Origin: Aestuariibius violaceus
GTDB lineage: Bacteria > Pseudomonadota > Alphaproteobacteria > Rhodobacterales > Rhodobacteraceae
NCBI RefSeq assembly: GCF_040779325.2
Contig: NZ_JBFONT020000010.1
Span: 45,396 to 109,395, forward strand
Length of the DNA: 64,000 nt
Direction of reading: 5' to 3'
The notes under the pieces are model-generated. The model was not told the origin of the DNA. It ran no database searches and worked only from the letters and a program-made list of their open reading frames with translations. The translations under genes were made by a program, and so were the position numbers. Positions 16,751 to 25,426 of the stretch are shown here, piece after piece (position 1 is the first letter of the stretch; every line of letters begins with the position of its first letter).

Positions 16751-17032
16751 TCAGGCGGTCGCTTTGGCGATCTCTTTCTTCACCTTCAGCGCGGCAGACG
16801 ACAGTTCGTCGTCCTTCGCACGCGCCATGAAGGCGTCCAGGCCGCCGCGGTGGTCCACCGTCCGCAGGGCGGCGGAGGAGACGCGGAACTTGAAGCTCCG
16901 GCCCAGCACGTCGGATTGCAGCGTGACGTCCTGCAGATTCGGCAGGAAACGGCGCTTGGTCTTGTTGTTGGCGTGGCTGACATTGTTGCCGGCCATCGGC
17001 CCTTTTCCGGTCAGTTCGCAGCGGCGCGACAT
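16751..17032 (-). CDS. rpmB: 50S ribosomal protein L28
   Basis: 93 residues from ATG 17032 (MSRRCELTGKGPMAGNNVSHANNKTKRRF), the standard L28 start, with GAGG just upstream. A basic RNA-binding protein of the large subunit. The alphaproteobacterial form has the C-terminal extension seen here. Followed by its own strong terminator, so monocistronic, which is usual for rpmB in this group. Confidence 0.97.
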   Translation of the reverse strand: MSRRCELTGKGPMAGNNVSHANNKTKRRFLPNLQDVTLQSDVLGRSFKFRVSSAALRTVDHRGGLDAFMARAKDDELSSAALKVKKEIAKATA

Positions 17033-17137
17033 CTCTTCATCCTCGAACGATTGAGGGGCCGCGCACACGATCGGGGCAGCCCGCATGAAAATCAGTTCGG
17101 CGCGCATAAGCCCATTCGGCCCGCCCGTCAACAGTCC

Positions 17138-18130
17138 TCACCCGGATTCCGTGCCACTCGCCCCCAGGATCGGCGCCAAAACCGCCTCCGCTGCCGCGGC
17201 GGGCGCGATCTCGCCCGCGCCGACGGCTTCTTCCAGCTCTTCCAGACGGGCGCGCAATGCGGCGTCCCCCGTCAACCGCTGCATCAGGCCGTGGCGCACC
17301 TCCTCGCGGAACCAGAACCGCGCCTGCCGGGCGCGCGCGGCGGCCCAATGGCCTTTGTCCCGGCGCCAGCGCGCCAGCGCCTCCATCTCGGCCCAGGCGC
17401 CCTCAAGCCCCGTCCCCTCGGCGGCAGAGACCGTCAAAGCCTTCGGAAACCCGTCCGGATCCTGCGGCCGCTTCCGCAAGAGCCGCAACGCCCCGGCATA
17501 ATCCGCGCAGGTCCGCATTGCCTGCGCCTTCAGCGCTCCGTCCGCCTTGTTCACTAGGATCAAGTCCGCCATCTCCATGATGCCCCGCTTGACCCCCTGC
17601 AACTCGTCGCCCCCGGCAGGGGCCAGCAGCAACACGAAGAGATCGGCCATCTCGGCCACCATCGTCTCGGACTGCCCGACGCCCACCGTCTCGATCAGCA
17701 CAACGTCGAACCCCGCCGCCTCGCAAAGCGCCACCGCCTCCCGCGTGCGCCGCGCGACGCCGCCAAGTTCCGTCTGCGACGGCGAGGGCCGGATGAAGGC
17801 CGCCGGATCGCGGCTCAGCCGCTCCATCCGCGTCTTGTCTCCTAAAATCGACCCGCCCGATCGCGCCGACGACGGATCGACGGCCAGCACCGCCACGCGC
17901 TTGCCAAGCCCCGTCAGCATCAGCCCGAACGCCTCGATGAAAGACGACTTGCCGACCCCCGGCGTGCCCGACAGCCCGATCCTGAGCGCCTCCCGGTCGC
18001 GCCCTAGAGCATCGAGCAGCATCACCGCCTGCGCCCGGTGATCGGCGCGCCCGCTTTCGATCAGCGTGATCGCCCGGGCCAGCGCCCGGCGGTCTCCGGC
18101 GCGGATGCGGTCAGGAAGGTCGTTGTCCAT
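17138..18130 (-). CDS. meaB: MeaB/ArgK-family GTPase, methylmalonyl-CoA mutase chaperone
   Basis: 330 residues. G-domain with P-loop GTPGVGKSS (55-63), SILGDKTRM, ETVGVGQSE and NKAD, in the G3E family order. MeaB loads and protects adenosylcobalamin-dependent acyl-CoA mutases; in Rhodobacteraceae these include methylmalonyl-CoA and ethylmalonyl-CoA mutases. No mutase gene is adjacent. The C-terminal about 60 residues form the dimerisation helices. Divergent from hrpB across 146 bp that hold a short dispersed repeat. Confidence 0.95.
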   Translation of the reverse strand: MDNDLPDRIRAGDRRALARAITLIESGRADHRAQAVMLLDALGRDREALRIGLSGTPGVGKSSFIEAFGLMLTGLGKRVAVLAVDPSSARSGGSILGDKTRMERLSRDPAAFIRPSPSQTELGGVARRTREAVALCEAAGFDVVLIETVGVGQSETMVAEMADLFVLLLAPAGGDELQGVKRGIMEMADLILVNKADGALKAQAMRTCADYAGALRLLRKRPQDPDGFPKALTVSAAEGTGLEGAWAEMEALARWRRDKGHWAAARARQARFWFREEVRHGLMQRLTGDAALRARLEELEEAVGAGEIAPAAAAEAVLAPILGASGTESG

Positions 18131-18193
18131 CCCGGGACTTTTGGAACCCCGCGCACGCCATGTCCAGTGGACAGACTGGTTGCACCGGCAGGA

Positions 18194-18226
18194 CGCCTCC
18201 GGCGGAGGTATTTATGGCAAGATGAG
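18194..18226 (+). repeat. Short dispersed repeat with GTATTTATGGCAAGATGA core, copy a
   Basis: The segment reads GCCTCCGGCGG then AGGTATTTATGGCAAGATGA. Related sequence occurs at 43250-43285 (minus) and more weakly at 37300-37327. I recall this motif as frequent between genes in Rhodobacteraceae, but cannot verify it here. Confidence 0.55.
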
Positions 18227-18276
18227 AACAGGCGCTCCGCGTTGCGCCGACCCGTCCCGCACACGATAAGGCACCC

Positions 18277-20643
18277 ATGCGCCTGCCCATCGACGATATC
18301 CTGCCAGAGGTCGTGACCGCGATCCGCACCCACGGACGCGCCGTTCTCCAGGCGCCACCGGGGGCGGGCAAGACGACGCGCGTGCCGCTGGCGCTGCTTG
18401 AGGCGGTCGCTGGCAGGATCATCATGCTCGAACCCCGCCGCCTTGCCGCCCGCGCCGCGGCGGAGCGGCTGGCCGAACAAATGGGCGAGGCGCCCGGTCA
18501 GACCGTCGGCTACCGGATGCGCGGCGCGACCAAGCCGGGCCGCCGGATCGAGGTCGTGACCGAAGGCATCCTGACCCGCATGATCCAGTCCGACCCCGAG
18601 CTGACCGGCATCGGCGCCGTCATCTTCGACGAGTTTCACGAACGCTCCCTCCAGGCCGATCTGGGCCTTGCGTTGTGCCTGGAGATCCGCGCGGCGCTTC
18701 GCCCCGACCTCGCGCTTGTCGCCATGTCCGCCACGCTCGACGCAGCACCCGTCGCCGCCCTGATGGACGACGCCCCGATCCTAACAAGCGAGGGCCGCAG
18801 CTTCCCGGTGGAGGAGATCTGGCTCGATCGACCGAACAAGCTGAGGTTGGCTGAGGCGACCGCCGATTTGATCGTCCGCGCCTCGGAGGAGCGCGACGGC
18901 TCCATCCTCGCCTTCCTCCCCGGTGCACCCGAGATCCGCCGCACCGAGGCCGCGCTGGCCGGGCGCCTTTCCGGCACCGACATCCGCCCTCTCTACGGTG
19001 GCCTCCCCTTCGCGGCCCAGCGTGCAGCGATCGCTCCCGGACGGCGCCGCAAGGTGGTGCTCGCGACTTCCATCGCCGAGACGTCCCTGACCATCGAGGA
19101 TATCCGCATCGTCGTCGACGCAGGCCGCGCCCGCCGCGCGCGCTTCGATCCCGGCTCCGGCATGTCGCGCCTCGTGACAGAACGCGTGACCCGCGCCGAA
19201 GCGATCCAGCGTGCAGGCCGGGCGGGCCGGGTCGCGCCGGGCGCCGCCTACAAGCTCTGGACGAAGGGCGAAGACGGCGCGCTCGCCGCCGCACCCCCGC
19301 CCGAGATCGCCGCGGCCGACCTCGCGCCGCTGGCGCTCGACCTCGCGCTTTGGGGCAGCGCCGACCTTCCGTTCCTGACGGCCCCGCCCGAAGTCGCGCT
19401 GGGCGAGGCCCGCGCGCTTCTTCGCGACCTCGGCGCACTCGACCACGCGGACCGGATCACCGATCACGGGCGCACACTTGCCGCCATGCCGCTCCACCCG
19501 CGGCTGGCCCACATGCTGGCCATGGGCGGGCCCTCCGCCGCCCCGCTCGCCGCGCTCCTCTCCGACCGCGACCCGATGCAGGGCGCAGGCAGCGACCTCG
19601 CCCTGCGTCTCAAGGCGCTGCCCAAGGACCCTGCCTTCGCCGCCATCCGCACCGAGGCCAAGCGCCTCGCCAAGACGGCCCCCAAGGCCGAGCCGCTCAC
19701 CCCCGCCGAACAGGCCGCGCTCGCCTATCCCGACCGTATCGCGCTGCGCCGTCCGGGCGACGCCCCGCGCTATCTCCTCTCTGGCGGCAAGGGCGCCTAC
19801 CTCGCCGAGGACGACCCCCTCGCGGGCCAGCGCCTGCTCGTCGCCTGCGACCTCGACGGTGACGCGCGAGAGGCGCGGATCCGCCTTGCCGCACCGCTTT
19901 CCGAAGGCGCCCTGCGTGCCCTCTACGGTGACCGCATCGTCTGGTACGACGTCTGCGAATGGTCCCGCCGCGAGGGCCGCGTCATCGCCCGCAGGCAGGA
20001 GCGTTTCGGCGCCATCACCCTCGACGACCGCGTCTGGAAAGACGCGCCGACCGAGGCCATCGCCCGCGCCATGCTAGACGGCGTTCGCGAGCTCGGTCTG
20101 CGCCTGGACGGCCCCGCCGTGCTCTTCCGCGCGCGGGTCGAGGCTGTCCGCGCCGCAGGCAAGCCCCTGCCGCCCATGGACGACGCGCACCTCACGGAGA
20201 CGCTCGACGACTGGCTCCTCCCCCACCTCACCGGCGTGAAGACGGCCGGCGATTGGCGCCGGTTCGACACCGCTCCGGCCCTGCGCGCGATGCTCAGCTG
20301 GGACCAGACCCAGACCCTCGACCGCTTCGCCCCGGCGCAGTTTCGAACACCCACGGGCCGCACCGTCCCCGTCGACTATTCCGGGGAGACACCCGCCATC
20401 GCCGTCAAACTGCAGGAGATGTTCGGCCAATCCGCCCATCCCCGCATCGCGGGCCAACCGCTGCAGATCACCTTGCTCTCACCCGCGGGCCGCCCACTCC
20501 AGGTCACGTCCGACCTGCCGGGCTTCTGGACGGGGGCCTATGTCGATGTCAGGAAGGATATGCGCGGGCGGTATCCGAAGCACCCTTGGCCCGAGGATCC
20601 ACTCGCTGCGGAACCAACATTGAGGGTAAAGCGACGCGGATGA
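18277..20643 (+). CDS. hrpB: HrpB-type ATP-dependent RNA helicase (DEAH family)
   Basis: 788 residues, near the usual 800. Motif I APPGAGKTTR (about 26-35), EPRRLAARAAA, motif II DEFH (119-122, variant of DEAH), motif III MSATLD, motif VI QRAGRAGR, then the HA2/winged-helix part and the HrpB-specific C-terminal domain (VPVDYSG...HPWPEDP). HrpB's physiological role is poorly defined; RNA processing is presumed. Single gene, divergent from meaB. Nothing unusual. Confidence 0.95.
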   Translation: MRLPIDDILPEVVTAIRTHGRAVLQAPPGAGKTTRVPLALLEAVAGRIIMLEPRRLAARAAAERLAEQMGEAPGQTVGYRMRGATKPGRRIEVVTEGILTRMIQSDPELTGIGAVIFDEFHERSLQADLGLALCLEIRAALRPDLALVAMSATLDAAPVAALMDDAPILTSEGRSFPVEEIWLDRPNKLRLAEATADLIVRASEERDGSILAFLPGAPEIRRTEAALAGRLSGTDIRPLYGGLPFAAQRAAIAPGRRRKVVLATSIAETSLTIEDIRIVVDAGRARRARFDPGSGMSRLVTERVTRAEAIQRAGRAGRVAPGAAYKLWTKGEDGALAAAPPPEIAAADLAPLALDLALWGSADLPFLTAPPEVALGEARALLRDLGALDHADRITDHGRTLAAMPLHPRLAHMLAMGGPSAAPLAALLSDRDPMQGAGSDLALRLKALPKDPAFAAIRTEAKRLAKTAPKAEPLTPAEQAALAYPDRIALRRPGDAPRYLLSGGKGAYLAEDDPLAGQRLLVACDLDGDAREARIRLAAPLSEGALRALYGDRIVWYDVCEWSRREGRVIARRQERFGAITLDDRVWKDAPTEAIARAMLDGVRELGLRLDGPAVLFRARVEAVRAAGKPLPPMDDAHLTETLDDWLLPHLTGVKTAGDWRRFDTAPALRAMLSWDQTQTLDRFAPAQFRTPTGRTVPVDYSGETPAIAVKLQEMFGQSAHPRIAGQPLQITLLSPAGRPLQVTSDLPGFWTGAYVDVRKDMRGRYPKHPWPEDPLAAEPTLRVKRRG

Positions 20644-20700
20644 ATTGGAGGTGAGACGTTTGCCTTGCCGGATAAAACGATCGTTCGAAATGAAGTTAAG

Positions 20701-21234
20701 CTAGGTCAGTTTTTCATAAGCCTGGTCACGATAATCGTTCGGATCGATACCGATCTTGAACGCCCTAGGTTTCATGAAGGCAGTATTCACCTCTTCCCAG
20801 CTAAGCGGGCGAACAAAGACGCCGAGGCGAGCAAATGCATCAACCAACCAGGAAAATTCCTCCTCATCTTCCGAGTTGTAGAGGTGCCAATAGCAAAGCG
20901 CCTCAGCGAGGTTGTCGGCATACGTGGCCTCGTATTGGCCTTCCGTATCATGGACGATGATGTCCGCCTCATCCGAGTTTACCTCATCCGGACCATGCCA
21001 AAACCCAAGCAATTCACCTCCAGCGTACTCGAAAACAAACGTGCAGAGTGCATTTGTTCGCTCCAATGCTTGAACATGAGCCATAAGATCTTCGTCTCTG
21101 CGCTGCTCTTCGGTCAGATGGCTATGTGAAAGAATCTCGACGGCACTATGATCTTTGAGAATGGAACAACCGAGTAGATCAAGAATACCGTTTTGATCTC
21201 TCTCTAGATCCGATTTGAATTTCTCCAGGTCCAC
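20701..21234 (-). CDS. AT-rich orphan gene, possibly SMI1/KNR4 (SUKH)-like immunity protein
   Basis: 177 residues, acidic and soluble, no signal peptide. GC is about 45-50%, against mid-60s on both sides, which suggests recent acquisition. A GELLGFWHGP block followed by ADIIVHDTEGQYEATYADNLAEAL resembles the SUKH fold pattern, in which a strand pair and a late helix region align with SMI1/KNR4 proteins; the match is loose. Such genes are often immunity proteins left without toxins. Neighbours are core genes (hrpB, gnd). Treat the family call as tentative. Confidence 0.5.
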   Translation of the reverse strand: MDLEKFKSDLERDQNGILDLLGCSILKDHSAVEILSHSHLTEEQRRDEDLMAHVQALERTNALCTFVFEYAGGELLGFWHGPDEVNSDEADIIVHDTEGQYEATYADNLAEALCYWHLYNSEDEEEFSWLVDAFARLGVFVRPLSWEEVNTAFMKPRAFKIGIDPNDYRDQAYEKLT

Positions 21235-21352
21235 CTCTACCTCCAGATCCTATATTCTTGAAAACCAATCAATTGTTCGAATTTGAAAACGTCAATGTGT
21301 CTTGGGCGCGGACATTTTCAGCGCCTCAGCGGGTTCCAGCGCTCTGGTCCAG

Positions 21353-22747
21353 TCACCCCCACCACGGCCCGTGCTGCCCCTCGTTCCCATCGAGGTCAAC
21401 GAACCCGTGCCGCCCGAAGAAATCCCGCTGCGCCTGGATCAGGTCCGCCGTTCCGCGCGCCTGACGGAACCCGTCATACCAGGACAGCGCCGCCGAAAAT
21501 GCGGGCACCGGATGCCCCGCGCCGGTCGCGGCGCAGACCAGCGTCCGCATCGCCGCCGTCCCTTCGTGCAGCGTGTCCGTGAAGGACGGGGCGAACAGCA
21601 ACCGCCCGTGCGGCAGATCCCCCCGGAACGCCTCGGAGATATCGTCGAGCAAGGCCGAGCGGATGATGCAGCCCGCCCGCCAGATCTCGGCGATCCGGGC
21701 GTGACCGAGGTCCCAGTCGTTCTCCTCCGACGCAGCTGCCAGAATGTCGAACCCCTGCGCATAGGCGATGATGCGCGCCGCAAGAAAGGCACGTTCGTAG
21801 ATGCCGTAATCCAGATCGACCGCGTCGCGCTGGCGGCCCAGTACCTCGGCCCCCGTCTGCCGCTCGTCCTTTAGCGCCGACAGAACCCGGCCACCCACAG
21901 CCGCCTCGATGGCCGAGGCATGGCTGCCCAGCTTGACCGCCTCGATCACCGTCCAGCGGCCCGTGCCCTTCTGCCCGGCGCTGTCGAGGATCCGGTCCAC
22001 CGCCGGTTTCCCGTCCCACTCGTATCCGAGGATCTTCCCGGTGATCTCCACCAGGAACGACGCCAGCCGCCCCTCGTTCCAGGCGGTGAACTTCTCTCCG
22101 ATCTCGGCGGGCGCCATCCCGTTGCCGTATCGCATGAGCCCGTAAAGCTCTGCGATCAGCTCCATATCCGCGTACTCGATACCGTTATGGACGGTCTTGA
22201 CGAAATGCCCCGCGCCGTCCGGACCCAGATGTGCAGCGCAGGGAGAGCCTTCGAAATCCGCCGCGATCGCCTCGATCACTCCGCGCATCCCTTCCCACGC
22301 TTCCGGCGTGCCGCCGACCATGATCGACGGGCCATTGCGCGCGCCGTCCTCCCCGCCCGAGACGCCCATGCCGATGAAGTTGAGCCCCCGCTCCTCCATC
22401 TCCTTCGTGCGCCGGATCGTCTCGGTATAGTCGGTGTTGCCCGCATCGATCACCGTATCGCCTTTGTCGAGATGGGGCGTCATCGCTTCGATGACGCTGT
22501 CGATGACCGCGGCAGGCACCATCACGATCACCGCCCGCGGCGACGCCATGCCCTTCAGCATCTCCTCAATCGTGTCATAAGCCGTCAGCTTCTCTGCCAG
22601 ATCGCCCGCCTCGGTCACGAAGTCCCGCGTCACATCCTCCGACCGGTTCGACACTGACAGCGCAAACCCGTTGTCGAGGATGTTCAGCGCCAGGGCCGAG
22701 CCCATCGTGCCGAGCCCGTAAAGGCCAAGGTTCGCCGTCTCTGCCAT
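21353..22747 (-). CDS. gnd: 6-phosphogluconate dehydrogenase, decarboxylating
   Basis: 464 residues, the normal length of the long-form enzyme. NADP site GLGTMGSALALN (11-22), substrate and catalytic blocks GMGVSGGEDGARNGPS and HFVKTVHNGIEYADM (Lys and Asn catalytic), and the C-terminal all-helical dimer domain. Converts 6-phosphogluconate to ribulose-5-phosphate in the oxidative pentose phosphate pathway. The EamA-type transporter gene ends 17 bp upstream on the same strand. Confidence 0.97.
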   Translation of the reverse strand: MAETANLGLYGLGTMGSALALNILDNGFALSVSNRSEDVTRDFVTEAGDLAEKLTAYDTIEEMLKGMASPRAVIVMVPAAVIDSVIEAMTPHLDKGDTVIDAGNTDYTETIRRTKEMEERGLNFIGMGVSGGEDGARNGPSIMVGGTPEAWEGMRGVIEAIAADFEGSPCAAHLGPDGAGHFVKTVHNGIEYADMELIAELYGLMRYGNGMAPAEIGEKFTAWNEGRLASFLVEITGKILGYEWDGKPAVDRILDSAGQKGTGRWTVIEAVKLGSHASAIEAAVGGRVLSALKDERQTGAEVLGRQRDAVDLDYGIYERAFLAARIIAYAQGFDILAAASEENDWDLGHARIAEIWRAGCIIRSALLDDISEAFRGDLPHGRLLFAPSFTDTLHEGTAAMRTLVCAATGAGHPVPAFSAALSWYDGFRQARGTADLIQAQRDFFGRHGFVDLDGNEGQHGPWWG

Positions 22748-22764
22748 CTCTCTCTCCCTTCGAC

Positions 22765-23628
22765 CTATGATTTGCGCGCCTGCGCCCCTCCAACGGAAAC
22801 GAGCGCGATCCCCGCGGCGATCAAGGCGGCGCCAAGGAACAATCCGCCGGGTGGAGCCTCGTCCAGCAGCAGGATCGCGACAGGCACGGCGACCAGGGCG
22901 CCGACACCGCCAAGCAGGCTCAGCAAAACCGGCCCGCCCGACCGCTGCAGGATGAAAAGAAGCAGGAACTGCGCCGCAAAAACGACGGTCTGCGCCCCGA
23001 TCAGGACAAACGGCATCACCCGGTCGGCCGGCACGACAACAGAAAATCCCGGCAAGAGGGCGAGGGCAAAGAACATCGCCGCACTCGCGCCCAGAAGACC
23101 CGGCGCCAGCGCTTCGGCACTCTCGCCCGGCGGCCAGCGCAGGCTGCGGTAAAGGTTGCCGATCGCCAGAAAGACCGGCCCGACTAGGGTCAGGATCACC
23201 CAGAGGGCCGGCGCGTCCGGCGTGCGGAACTGTTCGACCGCCAGGACCCCCGCCCCGATCAGCGCGGCCAGCACGCCCGCGGCGCGCAGGGTGTTGAACC
23301 GCTCCATCCGGAAGCAGAGCGCGCCGAGATAGGTCAGAAGCGGCGGCAGGGTGATCGCCAGGGCCACGAAGCTCGCACCGACATGGGGCACGGCGGAAAA
23401 GAAGGTCAGGTTCGAACCCGCCAGTGTGAAGAAGGCGGCGATAACGAAGTATTCCGCTGTGCGCCCGTTGACCGCCGGACGCTGACCGCGTGCCGCGGCG
23501 ACCCCGCCGAGGATCACCGTCGCGCCAAGGACCGACCAGGCCAGAAGCGGCAGGGGGGCGAGCCCGGTGTCAGAGGCGATCTTCGCGATATTGGTCGACA
23601 GGCCCAGACACGCGCCCGCGCCGATCAA
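22765..23628 (-). CDS. DMT/EamA-family transporter
   Basis: About 287 residues with ten predicted membrane segments in two EamA halves. The only start codon between the upstream in-frame stop (23665) and the first membrane helix is TTG 23628, so the start is a guess and the first helix is short. The family exports or imports small metabolites; substrate cannot be inferred. Located directly upstream of gnd on the same strand, possibly co-transcribed. Confidence 0.85.
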   Translation of the reverse strand: MIGAGACLGLSTNIAKIASDTGLAPLPLLAWSVLGATVILGGVAAARGQRPAVNGRTAEYFVIAAFFTLAGSNLTFFSAVPHVGASFVALAITLPPLLTYLGALCFRMERFNTLRAAGVLAALIGAGVLAVEQFRTPDAPALWVILTLVGPVFLAIGNLYRSLRWPPGESAEALAPGLLGASAAMFFALALLPGFSVVVPADRVMPFVLIGAQTVVFAAQFLLLFILQRSGGPVLLSLLGGVGALVAVPVAILLLDEAPPGGLFLGAALIAAGIALVSVGGAQARKS

Positions 23629-23745
23629 ACTCGCAAGCGCGACGAGCCGCTGTTTGCCCGCGCCCTAGTCTGTCGTCGTTGTCGTCACCCGCCCGCCTTT
23701 CGCCCGTCACGGGCATAAGTCCCGGCCCTCGGGATCGTTCCCGGC

Positions 23746-24459
23746 TCACCCGCCCGACGGATCCATCGGCGCGCCGGTCCAGATATGGGCGAGCACCTCG
23801 ATGAAGCGATCGGCCCCGAGATCTTGGCGCCGGTAGATCTGCCCGTGCAGCGGCAAGACCGCCGCAACGGGTCGCCGCTTCAGCAGATCGGGCCAGGCCG
23901 CGCAAAAGATCTTGTCGTCGTCCTCGTCCATCTTCGGCCGCTCCAGCCGTGGCGGGTCCGCGGGTTGCTCCGGTCCCGGCCCGACGGCGCTGTCGCCGGC
24001 CAGAAGGATCCCATCCGCCTCCGCCAGATAGAGCAGGATCGATCCCGGCGTATGCCCAGGCATCTCGATCACCTCGATCCCGTCCTTCTTGAGAAGCGGA
24101 TGGTCCACCGGATCCTCGAAAGCGAGCCTCGTCTCGACCGCCTCTGGCGCGTCCTGATCGGCCGGATGAAGAAGGACCGACAGGTCGTAGCGACGGGTCA
24201 ACTCCTCGAACGCATCGCCAGAGGCGCAGAGATCCTTGTGGCTGAGAACAAGTGCGCCGGGCCCGTATCCCCCCGCTGCCAGATCGGCAATCCCATCAAG
24301 GCACCAGGAAAACGGCGCATCGACCAGGATCGAATGCCCGTCCCGCAAGATCGCATAAGAGTTCACCGGCCGCCCCGTTCCGCCGGAAACCGAGCCCTTC
24401 TGCGGCAAGATCCGGACCGGGCCGGCGATGGTCTGGATATCCGGGCTGTAGAACTCCAT
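23746..24459 (-). CDS. MBL-fold protein with degenerate metal-binding motif
   Basis: 237 residues from ATG 24459 (GGAGA upstream). Overall metallo-beta-lactamase fold: NSYAIL strand, MPGHTPGS, LLAGDSA, LPLHGQ. The hallmark HxHxDH is replaced by SHKDLCASGD, which keeps only the first His, so a normal dinuclear zinc site is unlikely. Similar variants are known in MBL-like proteins of cyanobacteria and plants. It follows the Pot-type operon across three palindromes, so it may be separately transcribed. Function unknown. Confidence 0.75.
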   Translation of the reverse strand: MEFYSPDIQTIAGPVRILPQKGSVSGGTGRPVNSYAILRDGHSILVDAPFSWCLDGIADLAAGGYGPGALVLSHKDLCASGDAFEELTRRYDLSVLLHPADQDAPEAVETRLAFEDPVDHPLLKKDGIEVIEMPGHTPGSILLYLAEADGILLAGDSAVGPGPEQPADPPRLERPKMDEDDDKIFCAAWPDLLKRRPVAAVLPLHGQIYRRQDLGADRFIEVLAHIWTGAPMDPSGG

Positions 24460-24494
24460 CTCAAGTCTCCTTCCCTGGGCGCGGCTGGTACATG

Positions 24495-24572
24495 GCATAA
24501 TTTTCCAGAAAATTATGCACCCCAAAATCTTCTAGAAGATTTTGGGCAGGAAAATCCTTCGAGAAGGATTTT
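24495..24572. repeat. Three tandem AT-rich perfect palindromes
   Basis: Palindrome 1: GCATAATTTTC/GAAAATTATGC (24495-24518). Palindrome 2: a 26-bp exact palindrome with arm CCCAAAATCTTCT (24521-24546). Palindrome 3: AAAATCCTTC/GAAGGATTTT (24551-24572), overlapping the stop of the permease gene. Each hairpin ends in a T-run or A-run on both strands, so they could terminate transcription in either direction. They lie between the permease and MBL genes in GC-rich surroundings. Confidence 0.85.
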
Positions 24573-25425
24573 ACCCCGGCGACATCCCGCGAAGCCGTTC
24601 CGACCGTCGCCTCAGCATCTCCAGGATCGTCAGAAGCACGATCGAGACCGAGACGAGGATCGTCGCCGCCGCCAGGATCGTGGGTGAGATCTGTTCGCGC
24701 AGACCGGTGAACATCTGCCAGGGCAGGGTGGTCTGTCCGGCCGATCCGACGAAGAGCACCACGACCACCTCGTCAAACGACGTGATGAAGGCGAAAAGCC
24801 CGCCAGAGACGACCCCCGGCAGGATCAGCGGCATCTGCACCTTGAAGAAGGTGCGCACCGGCCCGGCCCCAAGATTGGCCGCCGCCCGCGTCAGCGACCG
24901 GTCGAAACCCACCAGCGTCGCCGTCACCGTGATGATCACGAACGGGATCCCCAAGGCCGCATGGGCCAGCACGACGCCGGTATACGTCCCCTGCAGGCCG
25001 ATCCGGCTGTAGAAAAAATACATCCCCGCGGCCGAGATGATCAGCGGCACGATCATCGGCGAGATCAGCATCGCCATGATCGCCCCCCGGAAGGGCACAT
25101 GGCTCTGGCTTAGCCCGATCGCCGCCAGCGTGCCCAGCGCCACCGCGATCAGGGTCGCCATCGGCGCAATCTTCAGCGAATTCCACAGCGCGCTCTGCCA
25201 TTCGTTATTCGTGAAGAAATCCTCGTAATGCTTCAGCGAATAGCCGTCCGGATCCAGCGCCAGCATCTCCGGCGTGAAGGTGAAGAAGTCCTGCGCATTG
25301 AAGCTCAGCGGGATGATGACGAGGATCGGCGCGATCAGGAAAAAGAAGATCAGCCCGCAGATCACCCGGAAGCCGTAGAACCAGATCTTCTGGGGCGTCG
25401 TCGCATATGGCGGCAAGGCGCTCAT
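24571..25425 (-). CDS. ABC transporter permease, PotC-like (polyamine type)
   Basis: 284 residues with six membrane segments and the EAA-type loop around RAAANLGAGPVRTFFKVQMPLILPG. Second permease of a spermidine/putrescine-type importer; 1-bp gap from the PotB-like gene upstream. The stop codon sits inside the third palindrome. Roseobacter operons of this type often import polyamines or related amines; exact substrate unknown. Confidence 0.9.
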   Translation of the reverse strand: MSALPPYATTPQKIWFYGFRVICGLIFFFLIAPILVIIPLSFNAQDFFTFTPEMLALDPDGYSLKHYEDFFTNNEWQSALWNSLKIAPMATLIAVALGTLAAIGLSQSHVPFRGAIMAMLISPMIVPLIISAAGMYFFYSRIGLQGTYTGVVLAHAALGIPFVIITVTATLVGFDRSLTRAAANLGAGPVRTFFKVQMPLILPGVVSGGLFAFITSFDEVVVVLFVGSAGQTTLPWQMFTGLREQISPTILAAATILVSVSIVLLTILEMLRRRSERLRGMSPG

Positions 25426-25426
25426 C

